Part shown: positions 1 through 13,679 of the stretch, in pieces
Layout of the letters: each line of letters starts with the position of its first letter
Numbering within the stretch: position 1 is the stretch's first letter
Assembly: GCA_012932295.1 (NCBI GenBank)
Contig: JAAONU010000013.1
Coordinates: 3,270,603 to 3,334,602, forward strand
Length of the DNA stretch: 64,000 nt
Direction: 5' to 3'
Source: Cyclina sinensis
Taxonomy: Eukaryota; Mollusca; Bivalvia; Venerida; Veneridae
Program-made: the position numbers and the translations under genes
The notes under the pieces: model-generated
The model's database searches: none
The model's input: only the letters and a program-made list of their open reading frames with translations
What the model was told of the DNA's origin: nothing

Positions 1-3000
1 GTATTCCGAATTTATGTAATTAGATAACGTAAACACGAAAAGGTACACGAACAACCAATCACGCTTTTGACTCTGTTGATAACACTTTTTTGTTGTTATG
101 TTGTCAAATCAATCTGAATAACTCAAATATTTTCCTCTAATAAATGTGTTTAAAATATTTTAACTTGCTTGCTTTTAGCTTGCATGTTTATTAAATTATC
201 AATGTCAATATATATTAATCTGTTTTCCCGAATCTTGACCCAAAAAAACAACAACAACAACATTTCTATATTATCAACTGTCCGTATTTATGGCGATAAT
301 TCACGTTTTAACGAACGGAATATATTGTGTTTATGCCAAACACAAAAAGTATTTGAGGCTTCCATTAAACAAGCCATTTCTTGATTATACACAGCAGTTT
401 CCTGAACCACGTTAGTCTGAACGAAAACAGTTAAACAGTACCTATATTCGGATACCGAAATTCGGATAACTGATGGAACGCCCGAAAATCGAAAATTCGA
501 ATATTTTCCAATATTTATTTTAGTATTCGTTTCAATCCCTACTTTTTGATAACCTTTTACTTGTATATAATGTATATAATAATGTATATATTTTGATGCT
601 TTCCTTGAAACACCTTGATTATTGATGAATACAGATCTCCAAATATCTTGGTCATAAAGAATGGAAGGATTAAAACATTTCAATGAAAGCGTTTGTGGTT
701 TCACCGTGATCATGTTTTGCCTTACATTAATTTTATGCCACATTTCCTTCACAAAAGATAAGATCCAGTCTGAAACTATTAATACCTTAAAAAAATTATT
801 TTTGTCGAAATTGGTTATTTAATGGAATGATTTCAAATCTGTCAAAGGTATAAATATGAAACTTGGAATATTTGCTTATTATGACAGGGCACAGTTGTAA
901 GACAAGAAGCATTACTCTGAGAGCTTTTTTTAGAGTTCTACCTCATTTCAACTTGAAATGTTTGTTGAAATTGGTTATATATATAGAAATTTTTGAAAAC
1001 TACAAAAAATATTGTACTCATTCTTGCCATACTTGCTTCTGGGGACAGCATACTTTCTACTGGGGACAAGGCACATCTGTACCACAAGGGACATTACTAA
1101 GTGATCAAAGTTTTTAGAGTTATGCCCCTTTTTCACATGGAAAATAATTAAACTTTTGTATAAATATTAATATCTTGAACATTCACAATTACAAAGTTAT
1201 TCATCTTAAGTGAAGTGCATAACAGCAATAACTGAATAGCACCATAACACCCTTGAAATTAATTTTATTAAGTCGTTGCTCTTAACAAATGAGCGTTGGC
1301 ACTGAATGCGATGCTCTTGTTAAAGTCTCAAATGACCATAGTATCTCCCGTCACATCTGTACGTCACAACTCAGAAAATACTCGAGAGATTGAGTTTATA
1401 CTTTATACAATGGTCACACTTATGTGACAAGGAAGTCCCATCAATGACTCTACCTTGGTTCATTTTTGGATTATCTCCATTACTTTTATAATTTTCTAGA
1501 GCGTTTCTTAAAATGCAATTGAAGAAATTGATATGATTCTTATCACATGGATGCAGTAACAAAGAACAATCTTCACACATTATAACTTTCGCTTCTGACA
1601 GTACTCTCTGTGCTTTGATTTATCTATGATTTTCGTATTAGAAGTTTAAAGAATGCAAACTGTATACAGATACCGTAGTACAAACCGTTGAGCTTGAACT
1701 GTGAAGATATGGAGGGGAAATAACAAACAGGTCTCAAAATTTCGTCCTCGACCTATCGTCGAGATTGTGAACTTTACCGTAAGAAATTGCAGCAAATGGG
1801 AAAAACTGTGACAAATTTCATAAAAATCTTACAGAAAGTGTGCAAATCATAACATTGATAGATAGAGCGTTCTTACACAATAAAAAGAACTAATCCTTCG
1901 GTATTATTTGGTATATTAGACCACCAGCTTCTTGGTATCATTTAAAAAAAACGAGGCTTGTCCGAATACTGGATCAAAAATCAAAACAAGATGACATGTG
2001 ATAGAAAAAGTCACGTAATGGAAAAAATAGACTGTCATCTTGGCAGTACCTGTAACAGGAATATTAGTCGTTCACATTAAAGCAACATTTATGTATAGCC
2101 AATTCAACGTATATTAAGATAAATCGTTTTAAAAATAATTACTATTGATTCGAATCGCACATCTAACACACCCGTGTAGGATTTTGAAGCAAAAAGTGAT
2201 ACGTGTCGAATCTGGGTAAACTCAATATGGTAGTTGAATGTTATTGTTTTGAAATCTATTAAATAATAAGTTAGTAAATAAGTATTGTAAGTAAAACCGA
2301 ACTGCACACACCGGTCATATTCGGCTTATTTTCAGTCTGATAACACGTGTGTAGGCAGTCGTAAATGATCGACAAGAAAAGTAACTCTGCTCTGAGTTTG
2401 CGAAAAGGCAGGCCAGCTTCAGCAGTCCGATAGAAAAAAGACACCACATGGTCCCGTAGAATAAAACGAACAACCATATAGTCCAATTTAATCCAAACGG
2501 CACATTTTTAACAGAAAAAAACACAACCACACAGAACCCTAGTATAATCAAAGAGCTGACGCATTAAAGCTGCGGGATGAACCGGCCTAATCTCTCCTCT
2601 AGCTATTCCACGTATAGTGTTGGGGACGATACTGTTCGACAATATACTACTCAGCTTGACATTTTTTTCTCTTAAAACATATAGAAAGCTTGACTGGTAG
2701 AATACAGAACAGGATCATTTGTCAAAATGTCTTTTGAAAAAAAAAAACGATCAGAAGTTATCGCCACAGAAAATGTAAATTAAAGACGTTACAGAATTGC
2801 ATAGGATATTTTTTAAAATACATTGTATCACTTGTGTTTACTTTATCGATAAATTTTGGACAAACAAGCTTAAATATGTCAGAAAACGAGAAAAAAATGT
2901 AATAACAGTTCTAGTTATAGCAAGAGAACTTGGCAAAATTTTCATTTCATTCGGAAATACATAAAACCTTGCATTTAAGGAGTGTTAAATCGGAACAGGA

Positions 3001-3865
3001 TATTTGATGTGTTTTAGCGACTTTTTGCTAATATTTTGTGTTTTACGAATATAAATGATGCATTGATTATCCTGTCCGGTCATCTGCTGATAATCCGCGG
3101 GAGCGACAATAATCGTTAGGGCATCAACAGATGATAACACACGTAAGTCAATGCGTTATCCCTACAATAGTACGAAATCTCTAGGTACGAAACCGCCAAA
3201 TATTTGTCATTATAAAAATGTGTAATGAACATGGATGGAATGTTTATGCTAATAAATTTATTGACTTGACTTTATATTCGAAACACAGAGAATCATATAC
3301 TTGAAGTCCTTAGAGAAATTCGGAGAGTTTTATCTTTGATAATATCGCCTATCACAAGCAAGTTTAACTTGAGTCCTGAAAATTATTCACAGAATCTTAA
3401 TTCTAAATAAACGATCCTGTATTATGTTGAAGGAGAGGCCTTGAAGGAAATTGCAAGTAATCGCATTATGCTTCGAAGTAATTATAGAACGTTGTATACA
3501 TGTGTAATAAACGGCAGCACTGTCTTTAAAATATTTGCCCTTCTCGTGAATGAAACTAACTGCACATGCCCAATCTGTCACCTTATGTCCCCGCCCCACC
3601 CCCCTCAAAATAAACTTTTGCAAAAGAACTTTGGTTTTTCCCAGTTGCAGCTATTTTAAAGGACAGATTGCGAATTGGTCATCTAGACGAAAATTTTGAC
3701 ATCATTCTTGGTATTTTTTGTTTTTCTTGATTCGTATTTTAAAGCAGAGCATGTCCACTTAGGTGTTTGTAGACTGGTTCTAAAGATATTGATATCAAAT
3801 CTTGAGCTTTTACCTCTGTTTGATGCGCAGAAATGGATACCGCCTGCAACTAACCTCAATACTGT

Positions 3866-3928
3866 AGAGAGGTCTGATGACCTCCAGAAAGGTCTGATGA
3901 CCTCCTGAAAGGTCTGATGACCTCTCCA
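3866..3928. repeat. Three tandem copies of a short palindrome
   Basis: The word gaggtctgatgacctc occurs three times at roughly 19-20 base spacing. Each is an inverted repeat of gaggtc around a four-base centre. Confidence 0.8.
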
Positions 3929-4188
3929 AATGACACTGATTGTTCCGTCAAGCGCACTAACAAGTCGAAACAGAGACTGAGCGTCTAAAAATAGAACAAG
4001 CTCCGACCCCGATTTAATCGAGTGGCATGTATAGATTCTTAATTATGAGTACATGTACAAAGTACAAAGTAAACTAAATGTTGAAGATACAAGCATGTAA
4101 GACAAAGTTATTCGGTATTCAAAATTTAATCAGAAATCTCCTTCAGAAGAATTTAGCAGCTGTCATTAAATGAAAACCATTAAGGTAT

Positions 4189-4196
4189 TATTGTTA

Positions 4197-4226
<30 letters not shown>
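4189..4226. repeat. (TTA)n microsatellite
   Basis: Uninterrupted or nearly uninterrupted run of TTA/ATT triplets. Confidence 0.9.
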
Positions 4227-4227
<1 letters not shown>

Positions 4228-5214
4228 GTGAACACAGGCATGGATACACTTGTTCTGGACTTTTATATCTAGCCGTAAAATAATGCACGGAAAACCGCAT
4301 ATTCTTCAGGTTACACAATATCTATATTGTTGAATAAACATTTTTGCGGATATTCAAGTAAAACTACTAGATCTACTTGCAGTTAAAACAATCAGGTATT
4401 TTCGGTACATTTTTCTTCTAGGACCAACATTTCTTTTAAACGAGTAACCATTCTTGAAGCCACCTCTCAGCAGATCAGGTTTTTAAATGTGAAAATGCGG
4501 TGTAAAGGATACCCACAATTCTGCACTGTGTCAATCTATTTGTAAACTAATTGTTATTGCTCAAAATCTCTGTCTTGTTAACGTGAGCCTACTGTTAACT
4601 ATAGCTCTACAGAATGATAACACGACAAAGAGAAACATTTAAACCCTGGATTCAGGACGCATAATTTATCAGACCTAACTATATAGACAGGTTAGCAACG
4701 AAACACCATCAGTGTCCTCTTTTCAACCATTTACTATGTATATTATGTACATTCACTATCTGCATTCAAATGATAAATTTAGATTTATTTTTAGATAAAA
4801 ATAACAAGAAGAAGGTATCAGTAAGAACCTAGTGAATTTTCTCTTTTTTAAGTTAATGGTTAACTTCAATTAGTGAACTACAAAATGTATTCGAGTTACG
4901 TGATACTTGTAATGGCGGCTGTGATTTAAATTATCTTAAGCAAGCTTGTCCTTACTTGGCTAATTTGTTCATAAATAATGTATGTATAATTACTTTGCGT
5001 ATAAACAACTTAGAGAGTTTCAAAGATTGTTTCTACGGATAATGTAATTTATCTTAGTGTATTAAAGAGACTTGTTTTTTTACTCGTCTTAAGTTCCGAC
5101 GTTGGTCTGTTCTCCCATGTCACCATCAACTAACCCACACTGAAGATTTGACCAGTGCCCTTGTACTTTTTTACACGTTCGAAATAAAAGCACACCAGAG
5201 TAGCTATTATCGTT

Positions 5215-5530
5215 ATCAGAACAGAACAGAACAGAATAAGGACAGAACAAGATGAAAACAGAAGAAGGACAGAACAAGATCATAACAGAACAAGAACTAA
5301 AAAAGACAAATAACTGAGCAAGAACAAATTTCGAACAGAAGTACAGCAGAGTATCTATTGTCGTGATCAGAACAGAACAAGGTCAGAAAAAGATCAAAAG
5401 ATCACAGGAGTACAAGAACAAAACCAAGGTCAGAACTGAATAATACAAAACAAGAGCAGTAACACAATGAAACAAAACTGAACAAGAAAAGCAGAGCATA
5501 ATAGAAGATAACAGAACAGAACAACACAGC
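5215..5530. repeat. Degenerate purine-rich GAACA repeat tract
   Basis: Words such as gaacagaac, aacaagat and gaacaag recur dozens of times without strict periodicity. This is probably an old, decayed satellite-like tract. Confidence 0.7.
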
Positions 5531-6320
5531 ACAGACTTTTTCTGTTTGGCGTTTTTACCACCTGACAAACGGCATGAGAAGAAGCAAATGAGAGTAGAAC
5601 TTTGTTCTTATTATAGAACTGCGAAGACGTGCTGAAGACCGTTTATGTTGCCTCCTGCCATAGACATCGCGAAAGATGTGCGACATCAGCTATTCACCTT
5701 TTGATGATATCGTTCAGTTCACCAAATTATAAAAAAAAATGACACCCTGAAATGAATACGATAATTTATCATTTTTGCAACGGTTCAAAAATTGTGTCTG
5801 TCGTCGATGCTTTTAATCATCATTTAATAGCGCGTTATAATGTCATGATTACACTGATATTTCATGTGAATTCGTAAGTAATAAACCGGATTTTAGATAC
5901 GTGATTCACATTTGACAGAGAACCTTTATTTCATGAGTAATTTTTAACATAAAGTCTTGTACCAGGTCTGGACAGGCAGTAAAAAGGGCTCATCACATCT
6001 TACCTACCACTTGTTTTCTCGAATGTCAAGAAAAATGGTCACATGTTTTTTCTTCTTTTTTTTGAGATGATGCTTTTGTAATTGCTTCTGTATACAGCGA
6101 ACAAACTAAAAGACTTGTGCAGATATTAATACTGAAATTAAAACATTAAAGCAATGTGTTTTCAGAGACTTTAATACAGATCAGGTTTTGGCCAAATAAT
6201 CGAACGACGTAGTTTATATTTTCAACTATTAGAACTTAAAAAAGAACTCTTAAGTTCTGTTATGTATATTAAAATCGAAAAAAATATAAAAACAACAAGA
6301 AAACAGATGCCTTAGCTTCG

Positions 6321-6871
6321 CATCTTCGCTAGCCAAGGGTTACGATCCGCCCCCCTCCTCTTCACTCTTGGCGGATATAGCCAATATTTTCTATATATGC
6401 GGCGGTATTTTTCATTGGCTGCAGCTATAGGTAGCTGCGTCCAATCAAATCGCCAATTACAAACGATCACGCAACTATCACGCAAGGGGAGACAAAATGT
6501 AAACATGTAGCAATTATTGCCGTTTGTGTCACGAAACATTGCCACCTAAGCACAGAAGAACCATATTAACTGAGACGTTTTCTTTGCTTAGTCAACTAAT
6601 ACAAGTGTCAGGATACATTCCACATAAGGATGACGGGCTGATATCCGCTTCAATCGTATAGTCATATTTATTTTACTGGGCGCAGCCAATTTTGCTTTCG
6701 ACAAAGTGGTTTTACAAGGCTTGCGCTGATTGGCTATCGATGACATCATGTTAAGGGGAATAACCGTGGAAATCCGATAGGCGGCGCAACCCGCGAAAAT
6801 CAAAATATTGGCTATATCCGCCAAGGGTGAAGAGGAGGGGGGCGGATCGTAACCCTTGGCTAGCGAAGATG
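6321..6871. mobile_element. 551-bp non-autonomous DNA transposon (MITE) with 70-bp terminal inverted repeats
   Basis: The left end starts CATCTTCGCTAGCCAAGGG and the right end is its reverse complement. The inverted repeats match over about 70 bases (6321-6390 and 6802-6871) with one mismatch. It is flanked by tagcttcg (6313-6320) and tagctgcg (6872-6879), an 8-bp target-site duplication with one change. There is no transposase. An 8-bp duplication fits hAT, P or related superfamilies; the class is not settled. Confidence 0.88.
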
Positions 6872-7084
6872 TAGCTGCGTTGTGTTGCATGTATTTATGG
6901 CAGTTATTGATGTTACACGTCACGTCACACGTCACATGAGTTTTCTTAACAATTCATACTGACGGACGAATGGATTTCCCATCTCTTATTACGAGCAGGA
7001 CTTCAAAATGAAATTGTTATCTTTTCAATCCATATGTAAAGTCTCTGTTTATTTTGAATGTTTGTTTACAAGAAACTGTTGTAA

Positions 7085-7210
7085 CCGGGAAAAATACGTC
7101 TGCCCCGAGCTGGGTTTGAATTCGGGTACCTTCGATTGCTAAGAGGACCTCTACTACGTTGCCATAAAAGCTAGCTGATAGGCAAGGAATGGAGTAGAAG
7201 TGCCGTATCA
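7085..7210 (-). mobile_element. tRNA-like SINE fragment
   Basis: On the minus strand there is a B-box-like acccgaattcaaaccca with a preceding tRNA-like stretch. It is degenerate and has no clear ends. Confidence 0.4.
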
Positions 7211-8908
7211 TATCTGCGCTACACTGTTCTGAGTTTCTTTGAAACTTCTTGCTTCAATGTTTTGCAGCCAATTTATGCAAGATTTAAAAACGCAGTTTCA
7301 ATGAAAATATTTTTTTTTCTTTCCACATGTTTTGTAGATGAAACTTAATGCACTTGTAACAACTGGCAATTTGTATAAGACATCTCCGACTTTCTTCAGA
7401 TTTATCACTAATCATAGTGACATGACCTAATTAATACCATTTTCTATTACATATTCTGAATGCTTGAGTTTGCATTGTATGAAATGCAGGAATAATTTGC
7501 TCTAAGAAGTCTATATACTGCAGTGCTTAGTAAATATAAACTACTTACTTTCAACATATCCATGTAATGTGCTTTTGTATTTTTGCTACCAACTTGTTGT
7601 CAAGGCCGTGAACATTATGTAATATTTTTTTTGCAATTGTTTTCACTTTTTCCGTTTTGTGATACCATGTTTTTCTCGTGTTTTTTCTCGTGTGAAATTT
7701 ACTTCACTACAGAAAATGGCATTATTTTGTAGCCATAATTCGAAGTTGCTTTTTTTGTGTGTAACCGGATGAGCTGTATTCGTCTCATGTGGATTTATTT
7801 ATTCGTTTTGATATTTTTTCACGCACTAAAAATCCACATTTCATGTTCTTTTCTATAATTTAAACGTTGTGCATTTAAAATCTTGATATTTATTCATCCA
7901 CTTGAAATCAACATTTTATGAACCGTTTTATAATTTAAATTTTGCACATTTAGATGTTATCTTGGCCTTGACAAAATGGAAAATATGAAAGAAAGATAAA
8001 ATAGTTTAATATAGGAACATAATTAAGGTTTATAATAACATTTTCCTTATTTTTTTATTTTTTTTTGTAATTATTATTTATATGAGGTAAAGGCAAGAAT
8101 TAAGATTAAACAGAAACTGAAAAACATTTTAAGTATACATGAAATTCTAAGATTTTTATTTTTAACATTGTTTCTGTTTGCATACACCTTATCTACAAGT
8201 AGATTTATGTTGAGAGACAGAAGACTGACAGACAATCTCATACATAGAGAGACACTAACTCTTCTTTCAAAATCATGTTTCACGTGATGATTTCATTTAT
8301 TTTAACTTATTTACAAATGTAGCCTACAATATTTAAAAAGAAAATTCAGCAAAGGTAGGCTTTCCTAGATATACTGTTCACTAGAATTGAAATTAAAAAT
8401 TTTAATTTAAGACTAATTGAAACTAATCAAGCATGCTTAATAAACATATGTACACGTTTTAGAAGAATCCCTAATAAGGTTGAAAATCAAGGATTTCCAG
8501 AATCTTCGTCTTAAGGTATGATAAAGCCTGTACTCGTTTGACTGAAATAATCACCGTGGTGTAATATTTATGAGTTGTAGTGCAAAAATATTCACTGTCC
8601 AATGAACACTTTAAATATAGCCATCTAAAATGTGTTATTTAAACAATTTGATTTTTAAACCCAATTATAGACAAGCAGATACTATATTTCTGTTAAATGA
8701 AAAGCATTTAAACTGAGGATTGAAACATTAAATTATATTACGTAATATACATATATTTGGTACAATTTATTAGGTACATGCTTAAAACGTAGTTTATTGT
8801 GTATTTAAAGTGGAACTGTTAATGTTCAAGTTATAATGATTAATTTTTTGTTTTGCTGTCTAGTTCTGTTGAAAGTTTTGTCTGTCAAAAACTCAAACTT
8901 CATTAAAT

Positions 8909-8936
8909 AAAGACAGACAGACAGACAGACAGACAC
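8909..8936. repeat. (AGAC)n microsatellite
   Basis: About seven AGAC units in a row. Confidence 0.9.
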
Positions 8937-9499
8937 TTTTATTTCCGTCAATTAGGCTAACAAGCCCATGATGACATAATGATAGCATAATTCTCGAACA
9001 ATTCAAACAAATATCAATGTATCAGACCGTATTAATATAGATATACTCTTTCACAAAATTTACAGTATTTTTTATTTTTAGAACAAAAAAGTAAATGTAA
9101 ATGTCCGTGTAAATTTATTAAGATTTACGACAGAATATTGACCGAAACGGAGAAGGTTAAGTCAAACAGGGATAACATTTTTTTTCTTCTTTACTTTTTG
9201 AGATACTATATATATATTATCCTGTTTATGTTATTTAAAAAATAAACTTTTAACAAATTCATCAGCTTTGACTGAATAATAAGGCCACCTCGCTACCTTG
9301 CCGAACCCTGAATGAAAATGAAACCAAGGTAAAGCAAGTGTCTAGAATGTAACAATATCTCAATAGAAGATGCATGATCTTGGCGAAAACCGAAATACAA
9401 GACCACACACAATAATATACGTAAAATAAGATATTACACATAAGCAAACAGATATCATTTTAAATAGTTCACAAAACACACGCAGACAATAGAAGAAAA

Positions 9500-10780
9500 A
9501 ACAATCATCTGTACATGAAAGAGTTTCTTATCTGAAAGGCATTAACTATATAAATACCAAGTTGTCTAAGTTTCTTTTTACGGAAGTTATCAGCTCTACT
9601 AATTTTAACATGTTTGGTCTTGTCCAAAATCGTTTAGGTATATATGTACTTCTAATATCGTGATATAAAGCACATTCGACAATAAAATGAAATTCATCCT
9701 CCAATTTATGACATCAAACACATTTTCTTTCAGACATTGATTTATTTTGTGGCTTTATCCATCTGCCGGTTTCTATTTGCAACGTATGTGAAGAAAGTCT
9801 AAGACGAAAAAACGCTTAAGAAAATTTACCTATGTTATAACAGGTTGAAATTTGAAAGACAAAATTGATCTATTAAATAAGGCTCTACTAGATTTATCTA
9901 ACCTTTCATTCCAGTTTTGTAAAAAATGGTCATTTAATCGTTGTTTAACTAAAGAAAGGACTATATCAGTATTTTCTACACCTTGAAAAATCCAAGCTTC
10001 TGCCAGTCCAAGTGAACAAAGTAAATCTTTCATTCGACTACACCAGTTCGTTTTATTTGGAAACATTTTCATATCATTTCTCATTAACTGGTAAATTATA
10101 TATACAAATTTGTCTTTACTCAACTTTAAGATCCTTAACCAGAAACATGTGAATGGTATTAAAAGGAAGACCCCAACTCACCATAAATGAAATCATTTTG
10201 AGTTGTTTTCTTAACTCCGAGTAATTTCTTACGAAACAGCATATGAACTTTTTCAGTTGTAGTACTTTTTGAAAAAAACACGTAACCGCACAGCAGTAAT
10301 TAAGAATGGGTGATACTAGTTTATCAAATAACTCTAACTGATGTTTTGGTGGTAAGTAAGGGAACTTATAAAAATATTTATTTATTTTATAAATAACTTT
10401 TAAAGCTTGGCCAGATAACGTATCCTGAGCATTTCAAAGAGATCATTCAGATGTGAATACAATACCTATGTAACAAAATTTACTGACTATTTCAACTGCC
10501 TTATCATTATAATAAAAACTGGTATTTCTAGGTATAGAACATCATAACTTTTGTTTTACCAACATTAACTCTTAATTTCCTAGTACTGCAATATTCATAC
10601 AATAAATCTAAACTTTGTAATTCGGCAGTATTAGCAAATATCTCATTGGCGAAAAACATCATGAATATTTTGAAAATATTTACATCAATGCCCTTACAGC
10701 GCAATATGACGGCAATGGAGACTGTGATTAACAAGATCAATATAATTACCTCTGGAAAACAGTATATTACCAACTGCTAG
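9500..10780 (-). mobile_element. Decayed non-LTR retrotransposon (LINE), reverse transcriptase C-terminal part
   Basis: Minus-strand frames carry RT-like pieces in order. The first (10528-10773) has FANTAELQSLDLLYEYC and KLRVNVGKTKVMMF, which follow the FADD catalytic box of LINE reverse transcriptases; the box itself is degraded. The next (9830-10123) has WCSRMKDLLCSLGLAEAW and QNWNERLDKSSRALF, typical of the post-RT region. Further on, near 9600-9730, a frame-broken stretch resembles the cysteine-containing tail with a DEFHF-like motif. Several frameshifts separate the pieces, so it is dead. The clade is not assigned. Confidence 0.8.
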
Positions 10781-11254
10781 CAAAAAAACAAACAAAACAA
10801 AAATATTTACAGAATGTGCAAGAAAACCACGTTGTTTAACATTGCATTATATGTTTTTACTTTTGCTAGGCTTATCAGCTATATTCTATAAACAAACTGA
10901 AAGACAACCATTCCAATATAACTTTCAAGTTTCAACTTGCAACATTTTCTGTTTCAGCCAAGTGGCCCATTTTTTTAACAACATATTTTTTTTTACCCGT
11001 AATCAAATTCTAGGTGTAGATAGTAAATAACAATATATAGTAACTGCGACCGAACCAGCGTTGCAATGCGATGGGTGGGACTTTCTGCTTGCTAGTCCGT
11101 GACCCAAACATCACAGTGACGAGACTATGGTATAGAATAACGTAATCATACAGATATAATTAATCCACAAGATCTTGCCGAGGGTGACTGGCCAACAAAG
11201 TAAGTAAGTAAGTTTTTTTAAAAGATGTTTTTAACTTCATGTTGCTTCAACCAA

Positions 11255-11310
11255 TACATAAATAAATAAATAGATAAATAAATAACGATAAAAACACCGA
11301 AACACACTTT

Positions 11311-11384
<74 letters not shown>

Positions 11385-11390
11385 TTTTCG
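11255..11390. repeat. (AAAT)n followed by (TTTA)n microsatellite
   Basis: An AAAT/ATAA run at about 11257-11286 is followed by a long TTTA run at 11308-11388. The two are complementary, so the region could fold into a hairpin. Confidence 0.9.
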
Positions 11391-13262
11391 ATGCTATTAT
11401 TGTAGTTGTTGTTGAAAAATTAATTACTATTAGTTATTAGAAAAAAAAGTTACCTATCAGTTTTCATGAAAGAAGCTTTGTTAAAATTCAGTTTTCTTAA
11501 TAAAATGCTACCACCTGTGTTAAGTTAACTGAAATGTCTGAATAATAAAGAAATCTGTCTGATTTTTTTAGAGAGAAAAACTGAGCGAATAAAAAAATCT
11601 GTGAAAATGTGAAAGTGAAGGTTACTTTTCTAAAATTAAAGTTCTAATACTCTTCACGATCAAACGACGTTTAATTCTATCATTGTCTACTCTATACATG
11701 CAGAACATTTTAAGAGAAAAAGTTTGTAAAGAAGATAAGTGAATGCTTTCTATAATAATTATACATATTTAGTTTTATTGTTCATCTCACCGTAAACAGA
11801 AAAAAGAAGACGTAAAAACTGAATGAAAACATAAAATATCGAAACTGCATCAAAATGTTATAACATTAGTATATTTTTAAAGCTATTTTTTCTCTTCCGA
11901 TTATTTTTCTCTCTCCTTTTATTTCTTTACAATAACCCGGTTTTAGTTATCTTGCTGAATGCAAACCCATTTGATATGTTTTGTGTATGTTCTTATTCAC
12001 TTTCTTAGCCTGTTGCCTATGCCATGTTTGTTACTTTAAAGGAAAAGACTGTTTACTGATGTTGTGATAACTGTTTACTGATGTTGTGATAACTGTTGAT
12101 CTAACTCTAACTAATTGCTTTGATAGTTTTAGGCTGTACATGCGTGCTCTTACTTGTGTCTTGATACCAGACAAGAACAACTTGACTACTACCAGGCAGC
12201 TTAAATTAATAAAATTCATTAAAACAAATCAAATGCAGAGAAGAATATCTTTAAGAAAAATTATAGAGATATAATTATAGTTGTAGGCTAAGATCTCATT
12301 GGGGTGGCAGATATTTGCCGAAGTACAAAGGGGTCATCTCAGCGGATAATATTGTCTGCAAGGCAATACCAGACAACCCCGCTATATATTTGCATAATTT
12401 TGAATAAACTGGAAACTGAAATTTAAGCGAAAACAACAAATCGAGGATTATAATTGTTTATAACTAACAATTTAATGATAATCTAGCGACACAAACCCTT
12501 AGGAAATTTATTTCTCAAGAATTTTCGAAGTCGTTATTAGAACGACCAATAGCCAGACTTCAGGAAAAGTATGGTCATCGGGAAGATATCTCTACTGGAC
12601 AGTTGACAATGCATAGCCAATGTATCTCTGATTAAAAGTACAATGAAGGTGAACTTAATATAATAACATGCTCTCAAATAATCCTTAAAGCGAACGAGAT
12701 TTTGCTTGTAAATGTATGGTATTAAGAACAATCTCTAGACGTTCGTTATATATTCGCATTTTAACCATGGTTTTATATTAATTGTCTTGTACAAATATAT
12801 CTGTACTAGTCAATTCGTATATAATTAAGTTGTATACTCGTCGCTGTTATAAGTTTATGTTATATGTGAATGCATAAATATATAGAGGATATTTGATTTT
12901 TTCAGAAATTTCGATCACACACTGAAAAAAATCAAATATTCTATTTATTTCATGCTTTTCAGTGTTATTTCGGAAAAAAGGTAAAACAGTGATAACATGA
13001 ACATCTTATCCACGCGTGGTCCACCCCAACGTTTACTATGTCTGCACGTGCGAGACGCTATTCAAAGTAGTTCCAAGAAATTCGATAAAAAATAATGAAA
13101 ATCTGGGCTTTCAGTGTTTATTTCTTCACTCATAAGCACAAAAATAACATTTCAACCAAACATTTTTAATATTTATACAATCTAACGAAATATTACAACT
13201 GCAAATACATCAATGAAATATATTCCTCCGCGTCAGGACATGACGCAAAATTGAAACGTCCG
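11391..13262. other. Intergenic, no gene recognised
   Basis: AT-rich sequence with only a local 20-base direct duplication near 12054-12094. No exon or mobile-element terminus was seen. Confidence 0.6.
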
Positions 13263-13270
13263 CCATATAA

Positions 13271-13669
13271 TCATCGTCGGAAACCCACGTTCGATCCATT
13301 CCGTTTCACTCTATTTATCTACCGTGGGACAATTGGCTGGTAAAATTTCGTACTCATGAATAATTCATTACCTACTTTCATTGGTTTCCGTAAGATTTCC
13401 CTTGCGGAATCTCAGCCAGTGAAATGACTTGTTACAATTTGCCTTCCGCGCCTATGTTTAAATCCTTGGAAATACGTCTATTTTAAGTAACTTGTCATTA
13501 TTCATACTCTCCACACTGAAGAGTGTCTATTTGTAATGCGGCATCTCATTCGACGAAGAGTTACATCCCTTTGCTAATAAATATTCATGAAAACGAATAA
13601 TCAGCAGTCAATTATCCCACGGTACATAATGTAGTTGTGCGGAATATGTACCGGGGGTCACCGACGATG
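13271..13669. mobile_element. 399-bp palindromic MITE, copy 1
   Basis: Starts tCATCGTCGGAAACCC and ends CCGACGATG. It is flanked by a perfect 8-bp duplication, ccatataa (13263-13270 and 13670-13677). The two halves form an imperfect long inverted repeat, for example taccgtgggacaattg against caattatcccacggta. It is non-coding and nearly identical to the copy at 32407-32804. Confidence 0.92.
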
Positions 13670-13679
13670 CCATATAATT

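Larger units (their letters stand above)
1..6312. other. Intergenic, no gene recognised
   Basis: Stop-rich AT-rich DNA with no exon, RNA gene or transposon I could name. It contains a (TTA)n run at about 4189-4226, three short palindromes near 3870, and a degenerate A-rich tract full of gaacagaac-like words at about 5215-5530. Open frames here are short and have no recognisable domain. Confidence 0.6.

Noticed and set aside
288..752. 154-codon minus-strand open frame
   Set aside because: No recognisable domain, low-complexity AT-rich composition, no splice or start context, and longer than expected only by a modest margin.
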